From positions 124,001 through 188,000 of the forward strand of contig JAJCYY010000010.1 in NCBI GenBank assembly GCA_029262735.1: 64,000 bases of DNA. The letters are read 5' to 3'. The stretch is from Chloroflexota bacterium (lineage in GTDB: Bacteria; Chloroflexota; Dehalococcoidia; Lucifugimonadales; Lucifugimonadaceae). Position 1 is the first letter of the stretch, and each line of letters starts with the position of its first letter. Positions 36,321 to 45,698 of the stretch are shown piece after piece. The notes under the pieces were generated by a model, which saw nothing but the letters and a program-made list of their open reading frames with translations, did not search any database and had not been told where the DNA came from. Made by a program: the position numbers and the translations under genes.

Positions 36321-38413
36321 TTGAGACCAGCGGAATAACCGGATCGTCGGTCAAGTTACCGCAGGTGCGAGGTGATCGCTTCTCTGGCGTGGCGAGCGGT
36401 TCCCAACCCGTGTCGCTTGACGCCGCGATCAACCGAACTCACGCAATGCTGAGAAGCATCCAGGATTCGGAAGGTTGGTGGTGGGGTGAACTGGAGACGA
36501 ACCCGACCATGGAAGCCGAGTACGTTTTCCTAACCCACATCCTGGGTATCACGGATCCCGAGAGAAACCGGAAGATCGCGAACTACATCGAGCGCAGACA
36601 GGGTGAGGACGGCGGATGGAGTCTCTACTACGGTGGGGGCTCCGATCTCAGCACTACGGTTGAGTCCTACGCAGCCATGAAGATTGCCGGCCGCGAGAGC
36701 GAGTCGAGGGTAATGACCAGGGCGCGGGAATTCATACTTTCGCGCGGGGGCGTGCCGAAGGCTCGCGTGTTTACCAAGATCTGGCTTGCGATGATTGGCC
36801 AGTGGGATTGGAGCGGTACACCGTACCTGCCGCCAGAGATTATTTTCATGCCGCGGTGGGCGCCGTTCAATATCTACTCGTTTGCCAGCTGGACGCGCGC
36901 AACGGTTGTTCCGATGACGATCATCCTGTCCGAGAATCCCACCTATCCGTTGCCGCCTGAACAATGCATTGACGAGCTGTTCCCGGATGGCAGGGAGAAC
37001 ACTGACTATTCGCTGCCACAGCCTTCGGCACTCAGCCCGGACTGGTTCGTGTTTGTTGCAGACCGCATGTTGCACTCCGGGGAAAAACTACCGTTTAAGC
37101 CACTTCGTAATCTCGCAAAGCGCCGGGTCGAAAAATGGATAGTCGAACACCAGGAAAAAGACGGATCATGGGGCGGAATCCAGCCGCCTTGGGTCTACTC
37201 ACTTATTGCCTTACGCGAGCTGGGTTACGGCGTAGACCACCCGGTCATCAAACAGGGCCTGAGTGGTCTGGAAGCATTCGCACTTCAGGACACTGAGGAC
37301 ACATGGCGGGTGCAGGCGTGCATTTCTCCAGTCTGGGACACTGCCCTGACGGTGAATGCACTTCTCGAGTCGGGTATGGGCGCTGACGACCCGGCCCTCG
37401 TGCGTGCCGCCGACTGGCTGGTGTCCAGGCAGATCCGGGAGCCCGGTGATTGGCAGGTGAAGGTGCCGTCGGCGAAACCCGGGGGGTGGGCGTTCGAATT
37501 CGACAACAATGCCTATCCGGACACCGACGATGCCGCCGCTGTGCTACTTGCTATCGGTCGGGCCGACGTAACCGACCGAGAAAGCCGTGCCAACGCTCTG
37601 GACACAGGCCTGCGTTGGCTGGTGGCTATGCAGAGTAACAATGGCGGCTGGGGTTCGTTCGATAAGAACAACACCAGCCGGATTACGACCAAACTGCCAT
37701 TTTTCGATTTCGGTGAGGTTATTGATCCGCCAAGCGTTGACGTCACAGCCCACATACTGGAAGCCCTTGGTGAACTGGCATGGCCGGTTGAATCACCGGG
37801 TGTTCGACGTGCGCTGAAGTACATCTGGGACGAGCAGGAACCAGATGGTGCCTGGTTTGGCAGATGGGGCGTGAACTACATTTATGGAACAGGGGCGGTT
37901 TTGCCAGGTCTAGAGGCAATAGGATTCGATATGTCCGATAGCCGTGTTCAAATGGCCGCAGATTGGGTAGAATCCCGCCAGAATCAAGATGGGGGCTGGG
38001 GAGAGACGTGCGCTTCGTACGCAAATCCCGGTTTGCGTGGGCGGGGAGATAGTGCAGCATCGCAAACGGGATGGGCTCTGCTTGCGCTGATTGCAGCGGG
38101 GAGGACGGCGAGCGAGTCGGCTGAGAGAGGCGTAAGTTACCTTTTAACCTCACAGCGTCCAGATGGAACCTGGGACGAGCCGCAGTATACTGCTACAGGA
38201 TTTCCAGGTTATGGAGTTGGAGACAGGCGGTTTAAGAGCACGGAGTCGTCCGAAAAGGACCTTTTGCCGGTTGAACTGCCAGCGGGATTCATGATCAAGT
38301 ACCATATGTACCGCATTTACTGGCCGCTACTGGCGCTCGGTCGATACCGCGCCAGAATCGGCGACGCGACGGATCGGAGAGGTCTTCGGACGTTGATTGC
38401 AGGGGGTAAATGA
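36317..38413 (+). CDS. shc: Squalene-hopene cyclase
   Basis: This 698-residue cyclase has several QW repeats (for example QGEDGGWS, QEPDGAWFG and QNQDGGWGE) along two alpha-barrels. The catalytic acid motif is DTDD at 402-405, preceded by the usual NNAYP. It converts squalene to hopene and hopanol at the membrane. The residue after the motif is alanine where threonine is usual. It is longer than the well-known bacterial enzyme (about 630), largely at the N-terminus. It overlaps hpnA and the YjbQ gene by four bases each. Confidence 0.95.
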   Translation: MIETSGITGSSVKLPQVRGDRFSGVASGSQPVSLDAAINRTHAMLRSIQDSEGWWWGELETNPTMEAEYVFLTHILGITDPERNRKIANYIERRQGEDGGWSLYYGGGSDLSTTVESYAAMKIAGRESESRVMTRAREFILSRGGVPKARVFTKIWLAMIGQWDWSGTPYLPPEIIFMPRWAPFNIYSFASWTRATVVPMTIILSENPTYPLPPEQCIDELFPDGRENTDYSLPQPSALSPDWFVFVADRMLHSGEKLPFKPLRNLAKRRVEKWIVEHQEKDGSWGGIQPPWVYSLIALRELGYGVDHPVIKQGLSGLEAFALQDTEDTWRVQACISPVWDTALTVNALLESGMGADDPALVRAADWLVSRQIREPGDWQVKVPSAKPGGWAFEFDNNAYPDTDDAAAVLLAIGRADVTDRESRANALDTGLRWLVAMQSNNGGWGSFDKNNTSRITTKLPFFDFGEVIDPPSVDVTAHILEALGELAWPVESPGVRRALKYIWDEQEPDGAWFGRWGVNYIYGTGAVLPGLEAIGFDMSDSRVQMAADWVESRQNQDGGWGETCASYANPGLRGRGDSAASQTGWALLALIAAGRTASESAERGVSYLLTSQRPDGTWDEPQYTATGFPGYGVGDRRFKSTESSEKDLLPVELPAGFMIKYHMYRIYWPLLALGRYRARIGDATDRRGLRTLIAGGK

Positions 38414-38961
38414 GCTTGCAGAACGCTAACGCGGCGGCGATGTCGGCAGTAGAGGCCGGCCGAATCAGCGTATTAAATGGAGCCACTCCCGGGGGCCTGG
38501 CCACCGGCAGTGAGTGGAGAGTGTTCAGTAAGATCCTTTCGGTCGAAACTAGGGACGCCCCAGATTTCGTGGATATCACGGATACAGTCCGTGATCTCGT
38601 TACCGAATCTGGCGTTTCCAACGGACAAGTGCTTGTCTATAGCACCCACACCACCTGCTCGATCATCATCAACGAGAACGAACCGCTGCTCCTGACAGAT
38701 ATGGAGCACTTCCTGGACCGTAGTGCGCCCAAAGACATGTACTACGGGCACAATGACTTTGCCATCCGCACTGTCAGCGTTCGCCCGAATGAATGCCCGA
38801 ACGGCCATGCGCATTGTCAGCACATGATCCTCGGCTCGAGCGAGACGGTGCCTGTGATAGCAGGAAGCGCTCTGCTCGGCGAGTTCCAGCGCATATTCGT
38901 CGTCGAGTTGGACGAGCCTAAACCTCGAAACATCGCTGTGCAGGTGTCCGGTCTCGCCTGA
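38410..38961 (+). CDS. YjbQ/UPF0047-family protein inside the hopanoid operon
   Basis: This 183-residue protein consists of a YjbQ domain (about residues 36-183) behind a 35-residue N-terminal extension. Motifs include HTTCSIIINENE near 78 and NGHAHCQHMILGS, which carry the conserved histidines. Family members have weak thiamine-phosphate synthase activity of unclear meaning. Its start codon overlaps the stop of the cyclase gene (ATGA), and it is followed by hpnC. That makes it a true operon member, but no hopanoid role is known to me. Confidence 0.85.
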   Translation: MSLQNANAAAMSAVEAGRISVLNGATPGGLATGSEWRVFSKILSVETRDAPDFVDITDTVRDLVTESGVSNGQVLVYSTHTTCSIIINENEPLLLTDMEHFLDRSAPKDMYYGHNDFAIRTVSVRPNECPNGHAHCQHMILGSSETVPVIAGSALLGEFQRIFVVELDEPKPRNIAVQVSGLA

Positions 38962-39013
38962 TCGTGTTGGACAGACCGGTTTGAGCCGAAGGGCGACTGA
39001 GGAGCTGGAATCC

Positions 39014-39970
39014 GTGCAGACCTCAGCTACGAACGGCTCAGCGATTCCTGCTCCTGAGCTGATCTCCCAACCCGGTACCCGCGAATATGTCGCAGAAGCG
39101 TTTACTCACTGTGAGCGTCTGGCAAAGACGCATTACGAGAATTTCTCTGTAGGCACTCGCTTAATCCCGCGTGAGCTGCGTAAGCATTTCTACTCTGTCT
39201 ATGCCTTCTGCCGAGGAGTGGACGACCTCGGAGACGAAGCCGCGGGTGACCGTCTTGCGTTGTTGGACGAATGGGAGAGGCAGTTAGACCTTTGCTACGA
39301 AGGCACGCCGACACATCCTTATTTTATTGCGCTGCAGTCGACGATTCGCAGTTTTGATATTCCGCGCGAGCCGTTCAGTCGCCTCGTAGAGGCTAACCGG
39401 CGGGACCAGCGAGTGCTGAAGCACCCCGATTTCCAGGAATTGATCGACTACTGCGATCATTCTGCCAATCCTGTCGGGCATCTCGTTCTGTACGTATTTG
39501 GACACCGTGAGCCGGAGCTGCATGCGCTTGCCGACCATACCTGCACCGCTCTGCAACTCGCTAACTTCTGGCAGGATGTCGAGCGGGACTTTGCTATGGG
39601 CCGAATCTATCTGCCGGCTGACGAGATGGAGCGGTTCGGTGTCACCAAAGAGATGATCCGGACTCGCAAAACGACTCCTGAGTTCCGAAACCTGATGCGC
39701 TTCCAGGTGGACCGGACAAGAGAGTTGTTCATCAAAGGATATGAGCTGGTTCACCGGGTCAACGGGCAGGCGAAGATAGACCTTGCACTGTTCACAGGTG
39801 GCGGACTGAGCATTCTGCGGGCTATAGAGAAGCTGGACTATGATGTTCTGTCAAAACGGCCAGAGGTCTCAGGGTTCACCAAGATCCGACTTCTAGTCTC
39901 CGCGTATACTCGCAGCAGGCTGGGTATGGAACCGCTCCCCGGCAAGCTGTTCAAGTCGGCGAAATCCTGA
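39014..39970 (+). CDS. hpnC: HpnC, hydroxysqualene synthase
   Basis: This protein of about 318 residues belongs to the squalene/phytoene synthase fold. HYENFSVG near residue 40 is the HpnC hallmark. The two aspartate motifs are DDLGDE (70-75) and NFWQDVERD. HpnC turns presqualene diphosphate into hydroxysqualene. The GTG at 39014 is preferred since GAGGAG lies nine bases before it; a TTG at 38981 is possible. The order hpnC-hpnD-hpnE follows. Confidence 0.92.
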   Translation: MQTSATNGSAIPAPELISQPGTREYVAEAFTHCERLAKTHYENFSVGTRLIPRELRKHFYSVYAFCRGVDDLGDEAAGDRLALLDEWERQLDLCYEGTPTHPYFIALQSTIRSFDIPREPFSRLVEANRRDQRVLKHPDFQELIDYCDHSANPVGHLVLYVFGHREPELHALADHTCTALQLANFWQDVERDFAMGRIYLPADEMERFGVTKEMIRTRKTTPEFRNLMRFQVDRTRELFIKGYELVHRVNGQAKIDLALFTGGGLSILRAIEKLDYDVLSKRPEVSGFTKIRLLVSAYTRSRLGMEPLPGKLFKSAKS

Positions 39971-40010
39971 TCTTCAAGAGATCGACATTCAGTAGTTACG
40001 GACGGGCCAA

Positions 40011-40916
40011 GTGACTTCAACGGTGGAGAATCCGAGCACTCCGCAGACCAGGTGGGACCTGGACGAGGCCTACGAAGCCTGCGCCCAGATTACTCGGGAT
40101 GCGTCCACCAACTTCTACTACGCTTTCCTGACCCTGCCGCTCGAAAAACGAAGGGCGATCTACGCCACCTATGCGTTCTGCCGCCTTTGTGACGACATCG
40201 TCGATGAGCCGGACCGCGCAGGAGTACCCGCCGACGAGTTGGCCGATGTCAGAAAAAGGCTGGGCGCAGCCTACGACGGCGGTGAATCTGGAGCTATTTG
40301 GACTGCGCTGGCCGATTCGCAGCGCCGGTTTGGAATTGGCAGGGCGCACTACGCAGCGGTGATCGAAGGCTGTGAAATGGATCTGACGATGTCGCGGTAC
40401 GCGAGCTTCGATCAGCTGGTGGAGTACTGCAAGAAAGTCGCCAGCGCAGTCGGACTCGTTTGCATCGAAGTGTGCGGTTACGAGGACCAGAACGCCGTTC
40501 AGCATGCGATCGACCTTGGTATCGCAATGCAGCTGACAAACGTGACGCGAGACGTTGCCGAGGATGCCGCTAACGGAAGAATCTACTTACCGCTCGATGA
40601 GATAGCGCGCTTCGGCTACTCGGAGCAGGAGTTGCTCGACAGCGAGGTCAACGACAACTTCAGGGCGTTAATCAAGTTTCAGGTCGACCGAGCGAGAGAG
40701 TATTTCGAAAGTGGTAACAAGCTCTTTCCACTGCTCGACCGCAGGTCACGTGCCTGTCCGCAGGCCATGGCAGAGGTGTACATGCGCATCCTGGACAAAA
40801 TCGAGGATGCCAACTTCGATGTTATTTCCAACCGGGTCAGGCTCAGCAAAAGAACAAAGTTCAAGCTGGCTGCGACCCTCTGGTTGCGGAGTCGCCTCCG
40901 GTTCCTGCCGTTCTAG
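40011..40916 (+). CDS. hpnD: HpnD, presqualene diphosphate synthase
   Basis: This 301-residue protein is homologous to the preceding gene. Aspartate motifs are DDIVDE (61-66) and NVTRDVAEDA, and the start SNFYYAF is typical of HpnD. It condenses two farnesyl diphosphates to presqualene diphosphate. The start is GTG with a GGACGGG run upstream. It works before HpnC although its gene comes after. Confidence 0.93.
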   Translation: MTSTVENPSTPQTRWDLDEAYEACAQITRDASTNFYYAFLTLPLEKRRAIYATYAFCRLCDDIVDEPDRAGVPADELADVRKRLGAAYDGGESGAIWTALADSQRRFGIGRAHYAAVIEGCEMDLTMSRYASFDQLVEYCKKVASAVGLVCIEVCGYEDQNAVQHAIDLGIAMQLTNVTRDVAEDAANGRIYLPLDEIARFGYSEQELLDSEVNDNFRALIKFQVDRAREYFESGNKLFPLLDRRSRACPQAMAEVYMRILDKIEDANFDVISNRVRLSKRTKFKLAATLWLRSRLRFLPF

Positions 40917-40958
40917 CTGCTCGCTCCAGCATCGACCTGAGTTAGCATCTTGCTCAAC

Positions 40959-42329
40959 ATGAGCACTCAATCAGCGAGGCACGTCGCAATTGTCGGTGGC
41001 GGACTCGCAGGCCTATCAGCCGGGGTAGCGCTCTCAGAGCAGGGTTTTCAAGTCACTCTTTTCGAGAAGAGGCCTTTTCTGGGCGGGCGAGCATATTCGT
41101 TTAGTGACCCGGAAACCGGCGTCGAAGTCGACAACGGTCAACACGTGTTTGTCGGCGCCTGCTCCAGCTATATGCAGTTTCTGCACAAGATTGGCGCCTG
41201 GCAAAACGTGAGAATGCCAGGGCGACTGGAGGCAAGGGTCATTCGCAACGGGGAGTCAGCGTGGCTGCGCGCTTCGTCATGGATTCCAGGCTCGGCCGCC
41301 AATCTCCCCGCGCTACTCGGATACGGACACATTTCACTGCGCGGCAGGCTGCGACTCCTTTACGGCATGTTGCGCATTCGACTGGCCCGCCGGAAGCCCG
41401 GGAGTCCGCTTGAGCAGGAGACGTTCGAGGGCTGGTTGCGCAGGCACGGCCAGACTGATGAGACGCTCTCACGCTTCTGGAACCTGATCGTCCTTCCTGC
41501 TCTTAATGACGACATATCCGATGTCAGCGCAGACGCCGGTCTGATGTTGTTTCAGACAGCGTTACTTGGCGCACCGTCTAAGGCGGCAATTGGCTATCCG
41601 GTTGTGGGACTCTCTCGTCTGTCCGGAGATGCTGCTGAACGGTTCATCACCGAGAATGGCGGCGAGGTAAGGAAGGCGGCAGACGTTGCGGGATTTCGTA
41701 CTGAGAATGGCTCTGTCAGGGGCATTGAGCTAACTTCGGGCGAGCTGGTTGAGGCGAACGCTTATGTTTCCGCGGTCCCGGCTGTTGCGATGGCAGATTT
41801 GCTGCCCGAGAATCTCATTGAACAGGAATTTTTCTCACCTGCGTCCGAGATCGAAACAGCCCCGATCGTCGGCGTGCACATCTGGTACGACAGACCTGTT
41901 CTTGACGACCGGTTCGTCGCAGTGCTGGACAGCCCGCTTCAGTGGGTGTTCAACATCACGCGGATGCATGAAAGAGAGGCGGATGAGCACGATAGCGGCC
42001 AACACATAGCGATCTCACTGAGCGGTGCCTGGCAGTGGAAGGACCTGGGCAAGGCGGAACTGCGAGAGGTGTTTGTGGCCGAGATGGCGCGGGTTTTTCC
42101 TGAGGCCGACGACGCAGCGATCACACGATTCATCATCGTCAAAATGCTCGACGCCACGTTTCGGGTAGTACCAGGCTCAGAACAGAATCGGCTTCCGCAG
42201 GAGACTCCGATCGGAGGGCTGTTCCTGGCAGGCGATTGGACCCGGACCGGCTGGCCTTCAACCATGGAGAGTGCGGTGCGCAGTGGCAACCTTGCTGCTG
42301 ATGCGGTTACCAGGTACCTGTCAACTTAG
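40959..42329 (+). CDS. hpnE: HpnE, hydroxysqualene dehydroxylase (FAD)
   Basis: This protein of about 456 residues is a flavin amine-oxidase-type oxidoreductase. The FAD motif VGGGLAGLSAG begins near residue 12, the GGRAYSF motif near 45 and VDNGQHVFVGA near 58. The C-terminal FLAGDWTRTGWPSTMESA is the second FAD contact. HpnE reduces hydroxysqualene to squalene. The ATG at 40959 is chosen over a TTG three codons earlier. Confidence 0.93.
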   Translation: MSTQSARHVAIVGGGLAGLSAGVALSEQGFQVTLFEKRPFLGGRAYSFSDPETGVEVDNGQHVFVGACSSYMQFLHKIGAWQNVRMPGRLEARVIRNGESAWLRASSWIPGSAANLPALLGYGHISLRGRLRLLYGMLRIRLARRKPGSPLEQETFEGWLRRHGQTDETLSRFWNLIVLPALNDDISDVSADAGLMLFQTALLGAPSKAAIGYPVVGLSRLSGDAAERFITENGGEVRKAADVAGFRTENGSVRGIELTSGELVEANAYVSAVPAVAMADLLPENLIEQEFFSPASEIETAPIVGVHIWYDRPVLDDRFVAVLDSPLQWVFNITRMHEREADEHDSGQHIAISLSGAWQWKDLGKAELREVFVAEMARVFPEADDAAITRFIIVKMLDATFRVVPGSEQNRLPQETPIGGLFLAGDWTRTGWPSTMESAVRSGNLAADAVTRYLST

Positions 42330-42356
42330 GCCGGTGCAGGTTCATACTCACTTGAT

Positions 42357-43364
42357 ATGCGTGCGCTAATCCTCGCTCCTTTTTCAGAGCAGTCCATTTC
42401 CGATCTCAAAGCTGCCGGAATCGACACGGTCCACAACAGCTGGCTGGAGTCCGAAGAGCTTCAGGATCCGCTAGATCTTGGCATGCGTCTCGACCGAGAG
42501 GGATTCGATATCTTGATCGTGGAGGCGGACTTTGTGTTCGAAGAGACGTTCGATGCCGCTCCAAAGCTGAAGCTCGCAGGAATCTGCCGATCTGCGACGA
42601 ACCAGATCGATGTCGACGCTGCGACCGGCCGCGGTGTAGTCGTGATCAACACGCCGGGACGAAACGCGGCCGCCGTTGCAGAATTGACCGTAGCGTTAAT
42701 GCTTGCGACAGGCAGAAGAGTCGCTGAAGCGGACAGGTACATCAGGGCACGGCGCTGGGAGTCGCCGACTGCACCGTACCGTGATCTACGAGGAGTGGAG
42801 CTCGGGGGAAGGACCGTCGGTGTGATCGGTCTTGGCGCGATAGGGCGCAGGGTGTCTGAGCTGTGCAATGCATTTGGCATGAACGTTTTGGGACACGACC
42901 CGTATGTAACGCCCGCACAGTCAAATGAGTTCGATGTGACCTGGACCGAACTCGATTTCCTTCTTGAAGCCGCCGACTTCGTCACTCTTCATGCTCCGGC
43001 GGCCGATGACGGTTCTGCGCTATTGAGGGCGGAGCGTATTGCCCGGATGAAGCAGGGCGCAATCCTGGTGAACACGGCATCCGCGGAGTTGGTCGACGAA
43101 CAGGCGATGATTGCTGCTCTGACAAGCGGCAGACTGGCGGCAGCAGGAATCGACATCTTCCCTGGCCATCCGGTCGAGCCTAATCATCCACTGCTCGATT
43201 TCCCCAACGTTGTCCTGACCCCACACATCGGCGGAGCCACCGACGACACTATCGCCCGGCATTCGGCAGCGGTTACGATTGATCTGATCAGGATCTCCAA
43301 CGGAGAAAAACCGATCAACTTCGTTAACGAACAGGTCTGGGAGCATCGCCGTGGCATCACGTAA
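42357..43364 (+). CDS. D-isomer-specific 2-hydroxyacid dehydrogenase (SerA-like)
   Basis: This 335-residue NAD-dependent dehydrogenase has GLGAIGRRVSELCNAFGM near 160 for NAD. NTASAELVD lies near 239 and HIGGATDDT (catalytic His) near 285; the Arg and Glu are in their usual places. It lacks the C-terminal ACT domain of full SerA. It could act on 3-phosphoglycerate or a sugar acid. It begins 27 bases after hpnE and overlaps the FGGY kinase start by 14 bases, so it belongs with the sugar genes downstream. Confidence 0.85.
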   Translation: MRALILAPFSEQSISDLKAAGIDTVHNSWLESEELQDPLDLGMRLDREGFDILIVEADFVFEETFDAAPKLKLAGICRSATNQIDVDAATGRGVVVINTPGRNAAAVAELTVALMLATGRRVAEADRYIRARRWESPTAPYRDLRGVELGGRTVGVIGLGAIGRRVSELCNAFGMNVLGHDPYVTPAQSNEFDVTWTELDFLLEAADFVTLHAPAADDGSALLRAERIARMKQGAILVNTASAELVDEQAMIAALTSGRLAAAGIDIFPGHPVEPNHPLLDFPNVVLTPHIGGATDDTIARHSAAVTIDLIRISNGEKPINFVNEQVWEHRRGIT

Positions 43365-44868
43365 ACCACGACCGCTCTACATGGCCATCGATTTCGGAAC
43401 CAGTCATATCCGGGTTGCAATCGGTCACGCGTACGGAAAACCAATGTCGATTGTCCGGATGCCGGTCCGGTACGATCAGCCAGTCGGTGGACCCGATACC
43501 GCGCTGGAATTTGACGCTGGACTGGCCTGGAAAACCGTCTGTTCTGCCTCAAAGAGAGCAGTCCGAGAGTCTGGAGTAAAGGCCAACCAGATAAGGGCGG
43601 TCGCCGTCACCAGTCAACGGTTGGGTCTGGTCATGTACGGGCGCGACGGGAAGGAGCTGTACGCCGGACCGAACCGCGACATGCGTGCTGTATTCCAGGG
43701 CGGTCAGATAGACGCGGATGCTGGAAACATGCTCTGGCAGATGACAGGCCACGGTCCCGGCATGCTGACCGCGTGGGCACGGATGCTATGGCTCAAGCAG
43801 GAACGACCGGAGAGTTTCGAGCAGTTGCGAACCGTATCAGGCCTGGCAGACTGGCTGGCCTATCGCATGACCGGGGTGCTGCTCATGGAATCAGCGCTTG
43901 CATGCGAAGCGGGACTCGGGCTGGTTGCGACCGGCGCACCGGCAACCGGCCTCGCAGCATATGCCGATCTGGATGAGATTGACCTGCCGCAAACTTGTCC
44001 GTCAGGAACGACGGTAGGAAAGCTCGTCACACCGGCTGCCAGGGAGTTGGGACTGCAGCAGGGAACACCAGTCATCGCGGCCGGGCCAGACTCGCAGGTT
44101 GGCCTCATCGGATTGGGCGTCTCCGACCCGGGGACGTCTGGAGTGATTGCGGGTTGGAGCACGGCCGTCCTACGAGTTACTAACATGCCGCTGTTCGACG
44201 ACACGCACGCAATGTGGACCGGCCGGCATGTGCTACCCGAGACATGGACGGTTGAGGGAAACGCAGGGGAGATGGGTGGCGCATATCACTGGCTGGTGTC
44301 GATGATCAGCCGGGGAGAAGATGCGGAAAGGGCGATGGAGAGTCTTGATCGGCACGCTGCGAAAGTCGAGCCCGGCTCCCGCGGTGCAGCAAGCCATATC
44401 GGCCCTTCATTCACCCACATGTCTGACGTGACGTTGCGCACCGGAGGGATGCTTTTCCCGGTGCCACTTTCGTTCGAGCCGCCTGATCGGGCAACACTGG
44501 CGCGGGCGGCCCTGGAGAATTTTGCGTTTGCTATCAGGTACAACGCAGACCGGCTGGCGATGTTTGGAGGGCCGTCGAAATGGTTTGCAGTGGGCGGAGG
44601 TCTCACGAAATCCAGGACCTTTCGCAGGATACTCACTGCGGTCATGGGAGGTGCCGTCGGCTTCTCGCAATCTGGAGAGACGACGGCGCTCGGCGCACTT
44701 TCGATCGCAGCTTCCGGTGTTGAAGACGAAGAGATTTTTGCGATGGCGGACCGACGGAGGCATGAGCTGCGCGTGGCCACAGCAGAGGCATCTCACACGG
44801 CAGAGTATGACGATCTTTATCACGCCTGGCGCGCTCGAGAACGCAGGCTCACTGACATCGAGCTATAA
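43351..44868 (+). CDS. FGGY-family carbohydrate kinase (xylulokinase-like)
   Basis: This 505-residue kinase of the ASKHA fold has a phosphate-1 motif DFGTSHIRVAIG near residue 14 and the catalytic aspartate in AAGPDSQVGLIGLG near 249. FAVGGGLTKSR, the adenosine motif, lies near 413. FGGY kinases phosphorylate pentuloses, hexuloses, glycerol or polyols; the substrate here is not readable. The GTG start lies inside the preceding gene. With the class II aldolase next door it suggests a kinase-aldolase sugar pathway. Confidence 0.88.
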   Translation: MASRKPRPLYMAIDFGTSHIRVAIGHAYGKPMSIVRMPVRYDQPVGGPDTALEFDAGLAWKTVCSASKRAVRESGVKANQIRAVAVTSQRLGLVMYGRDGKELYAGPNRDMRAVFQGGQIDADAGNMLWQMTGHGPGMLTAWARMLWLKQERPESFEQLRTVSGLADWLAYRMTGVLLMESALACEAGLGLVATGAPATGLAAYADLDEIDLPQTCPSGTTVGKLVTPAARELGLQQGTPVIAAGPDSQVGLIGLGVSDPGTSGVIAGWSTAVLRVTNMPLFDDTHAMWTGRHVLPETWTVEGNAGEMGGAYHWLVSMISRGEDAERAMESLDRHAAKVEPGSRGAASHIGPSFTHMSDVTLRTGGMLFPVPLSFEPPDRATLARAALENFAFAIRYNADRLAMFGGPSKWFAVGGGLTKSRTFRRILTAVMGGAVGFSQSGETTALGALSIAASGVEDEEIFAMADRRRHELRVATAEASHTAEYDDLYHAWRARERRLTDIEL

Positions 44869-44948
44869 GCCAATGCGACTCCAGACCGACGCTTCGTGCT
44901 AATGTTTCACGCCGCAGGCATTGGATATCGATCGGACCTGAAGCCTTG

Positions 44949-45623
44949 ATGCAAGCACTCACATACCAGGCGGAACGAGAGCAGGTGATAGAGGCCGTTC
45001 GCGAGCTCGATCGCCGTGGACTGGTTTCGGGTTCGAGCGGCAACGTTTCTATGAGGCTGCCCGTGGAGGGCGGCGCAGAGCGCTACTTGATCACACCGGC
45101 TGGCGTGACGTACGACAAACTGAACGAAGCCGGGCTTGTGATAGTTGACGGTGAGCTCGAACCGGTTGGCGCCGAGCTGGTGCCGTCAACTGAGTCCCTG
45201 CTTCACCTGGGAATTTACCATGGTCGACCCGATGTAAACGCAGTTGTCCATACCCACTCACTTTATGCAAGTGTGGCCGCCGTGACATCGACTCATGTGC
45301 CTCCTGTGGTGGACGAGATGGTTGTCTACATTGGAGGGGCAATAGAGGTGGCGGACTACGGATTTCCCGGGACACCTGAACTGGCGAATGCCGGTGTCGA
45401 GGCCCTTGGAGACCGCCGGGCCGTGTTGCTGCGTAATCATGGCATGTGCGCGGCGGCACCAACGGTTGAGGAAGCAATGCGTGTGGCGATACTCGTTGAG
45501 CGTGTCTCCCAGATCTATGTCCATGCGGAAACCGTGGGTGGGGCGACGGAGTTACCTGATTACGCAATCGAGACTGAGCGGCAGGTCTACTTGATGCGGT
45601 CAGGGCTGCTGGAAAGCGAATAA
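44949..45623 (+). CDS. Class II aldolase/adducin family (FucA/AraD-like)
   Basis: This protein of about 224 residues has the zinc-dependent class II aldolase pattern. SGSSGNVSMR near 27 is the phosphate loop, PSTESLLHLGIY with the catalytic glutamate is near 80, THSLYAS gives zinc histidines near 101, and LRNHGM gives the third near 161. Relatives cleave fuculose-1-phosphate or epimerise ribulose-5-phosphate. It follows the kinase by 80 bases and is likely co-transcribed. Confidence 0.87.
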   Translation: MQALTYQAEREQVIEAVRELDRRGLVSGSSGNVSMRLPVEGGAERYLITPAGVTYDKLNEAGLVIVDGELEPVGAELVPSTESLLHLGIYHGRPDVNAVVHTHSLYASVAAVTSTHVPPVVDEMVVYIGGAIEVADYGFPGTPELANAGVEALGDRRAVLLRNHGMCAAAPTVEEAMRVAILVERVSQIYVHAETVGGATELPDYAIETERQVYLMRSGLLESE

Positions 45624-45698
45624 ACTTTCTTCAACATCCGGCGACATACAGGTTCATCGACTGTAACCGGCGGACCTATCCGACCAACAGGAGCAAAC

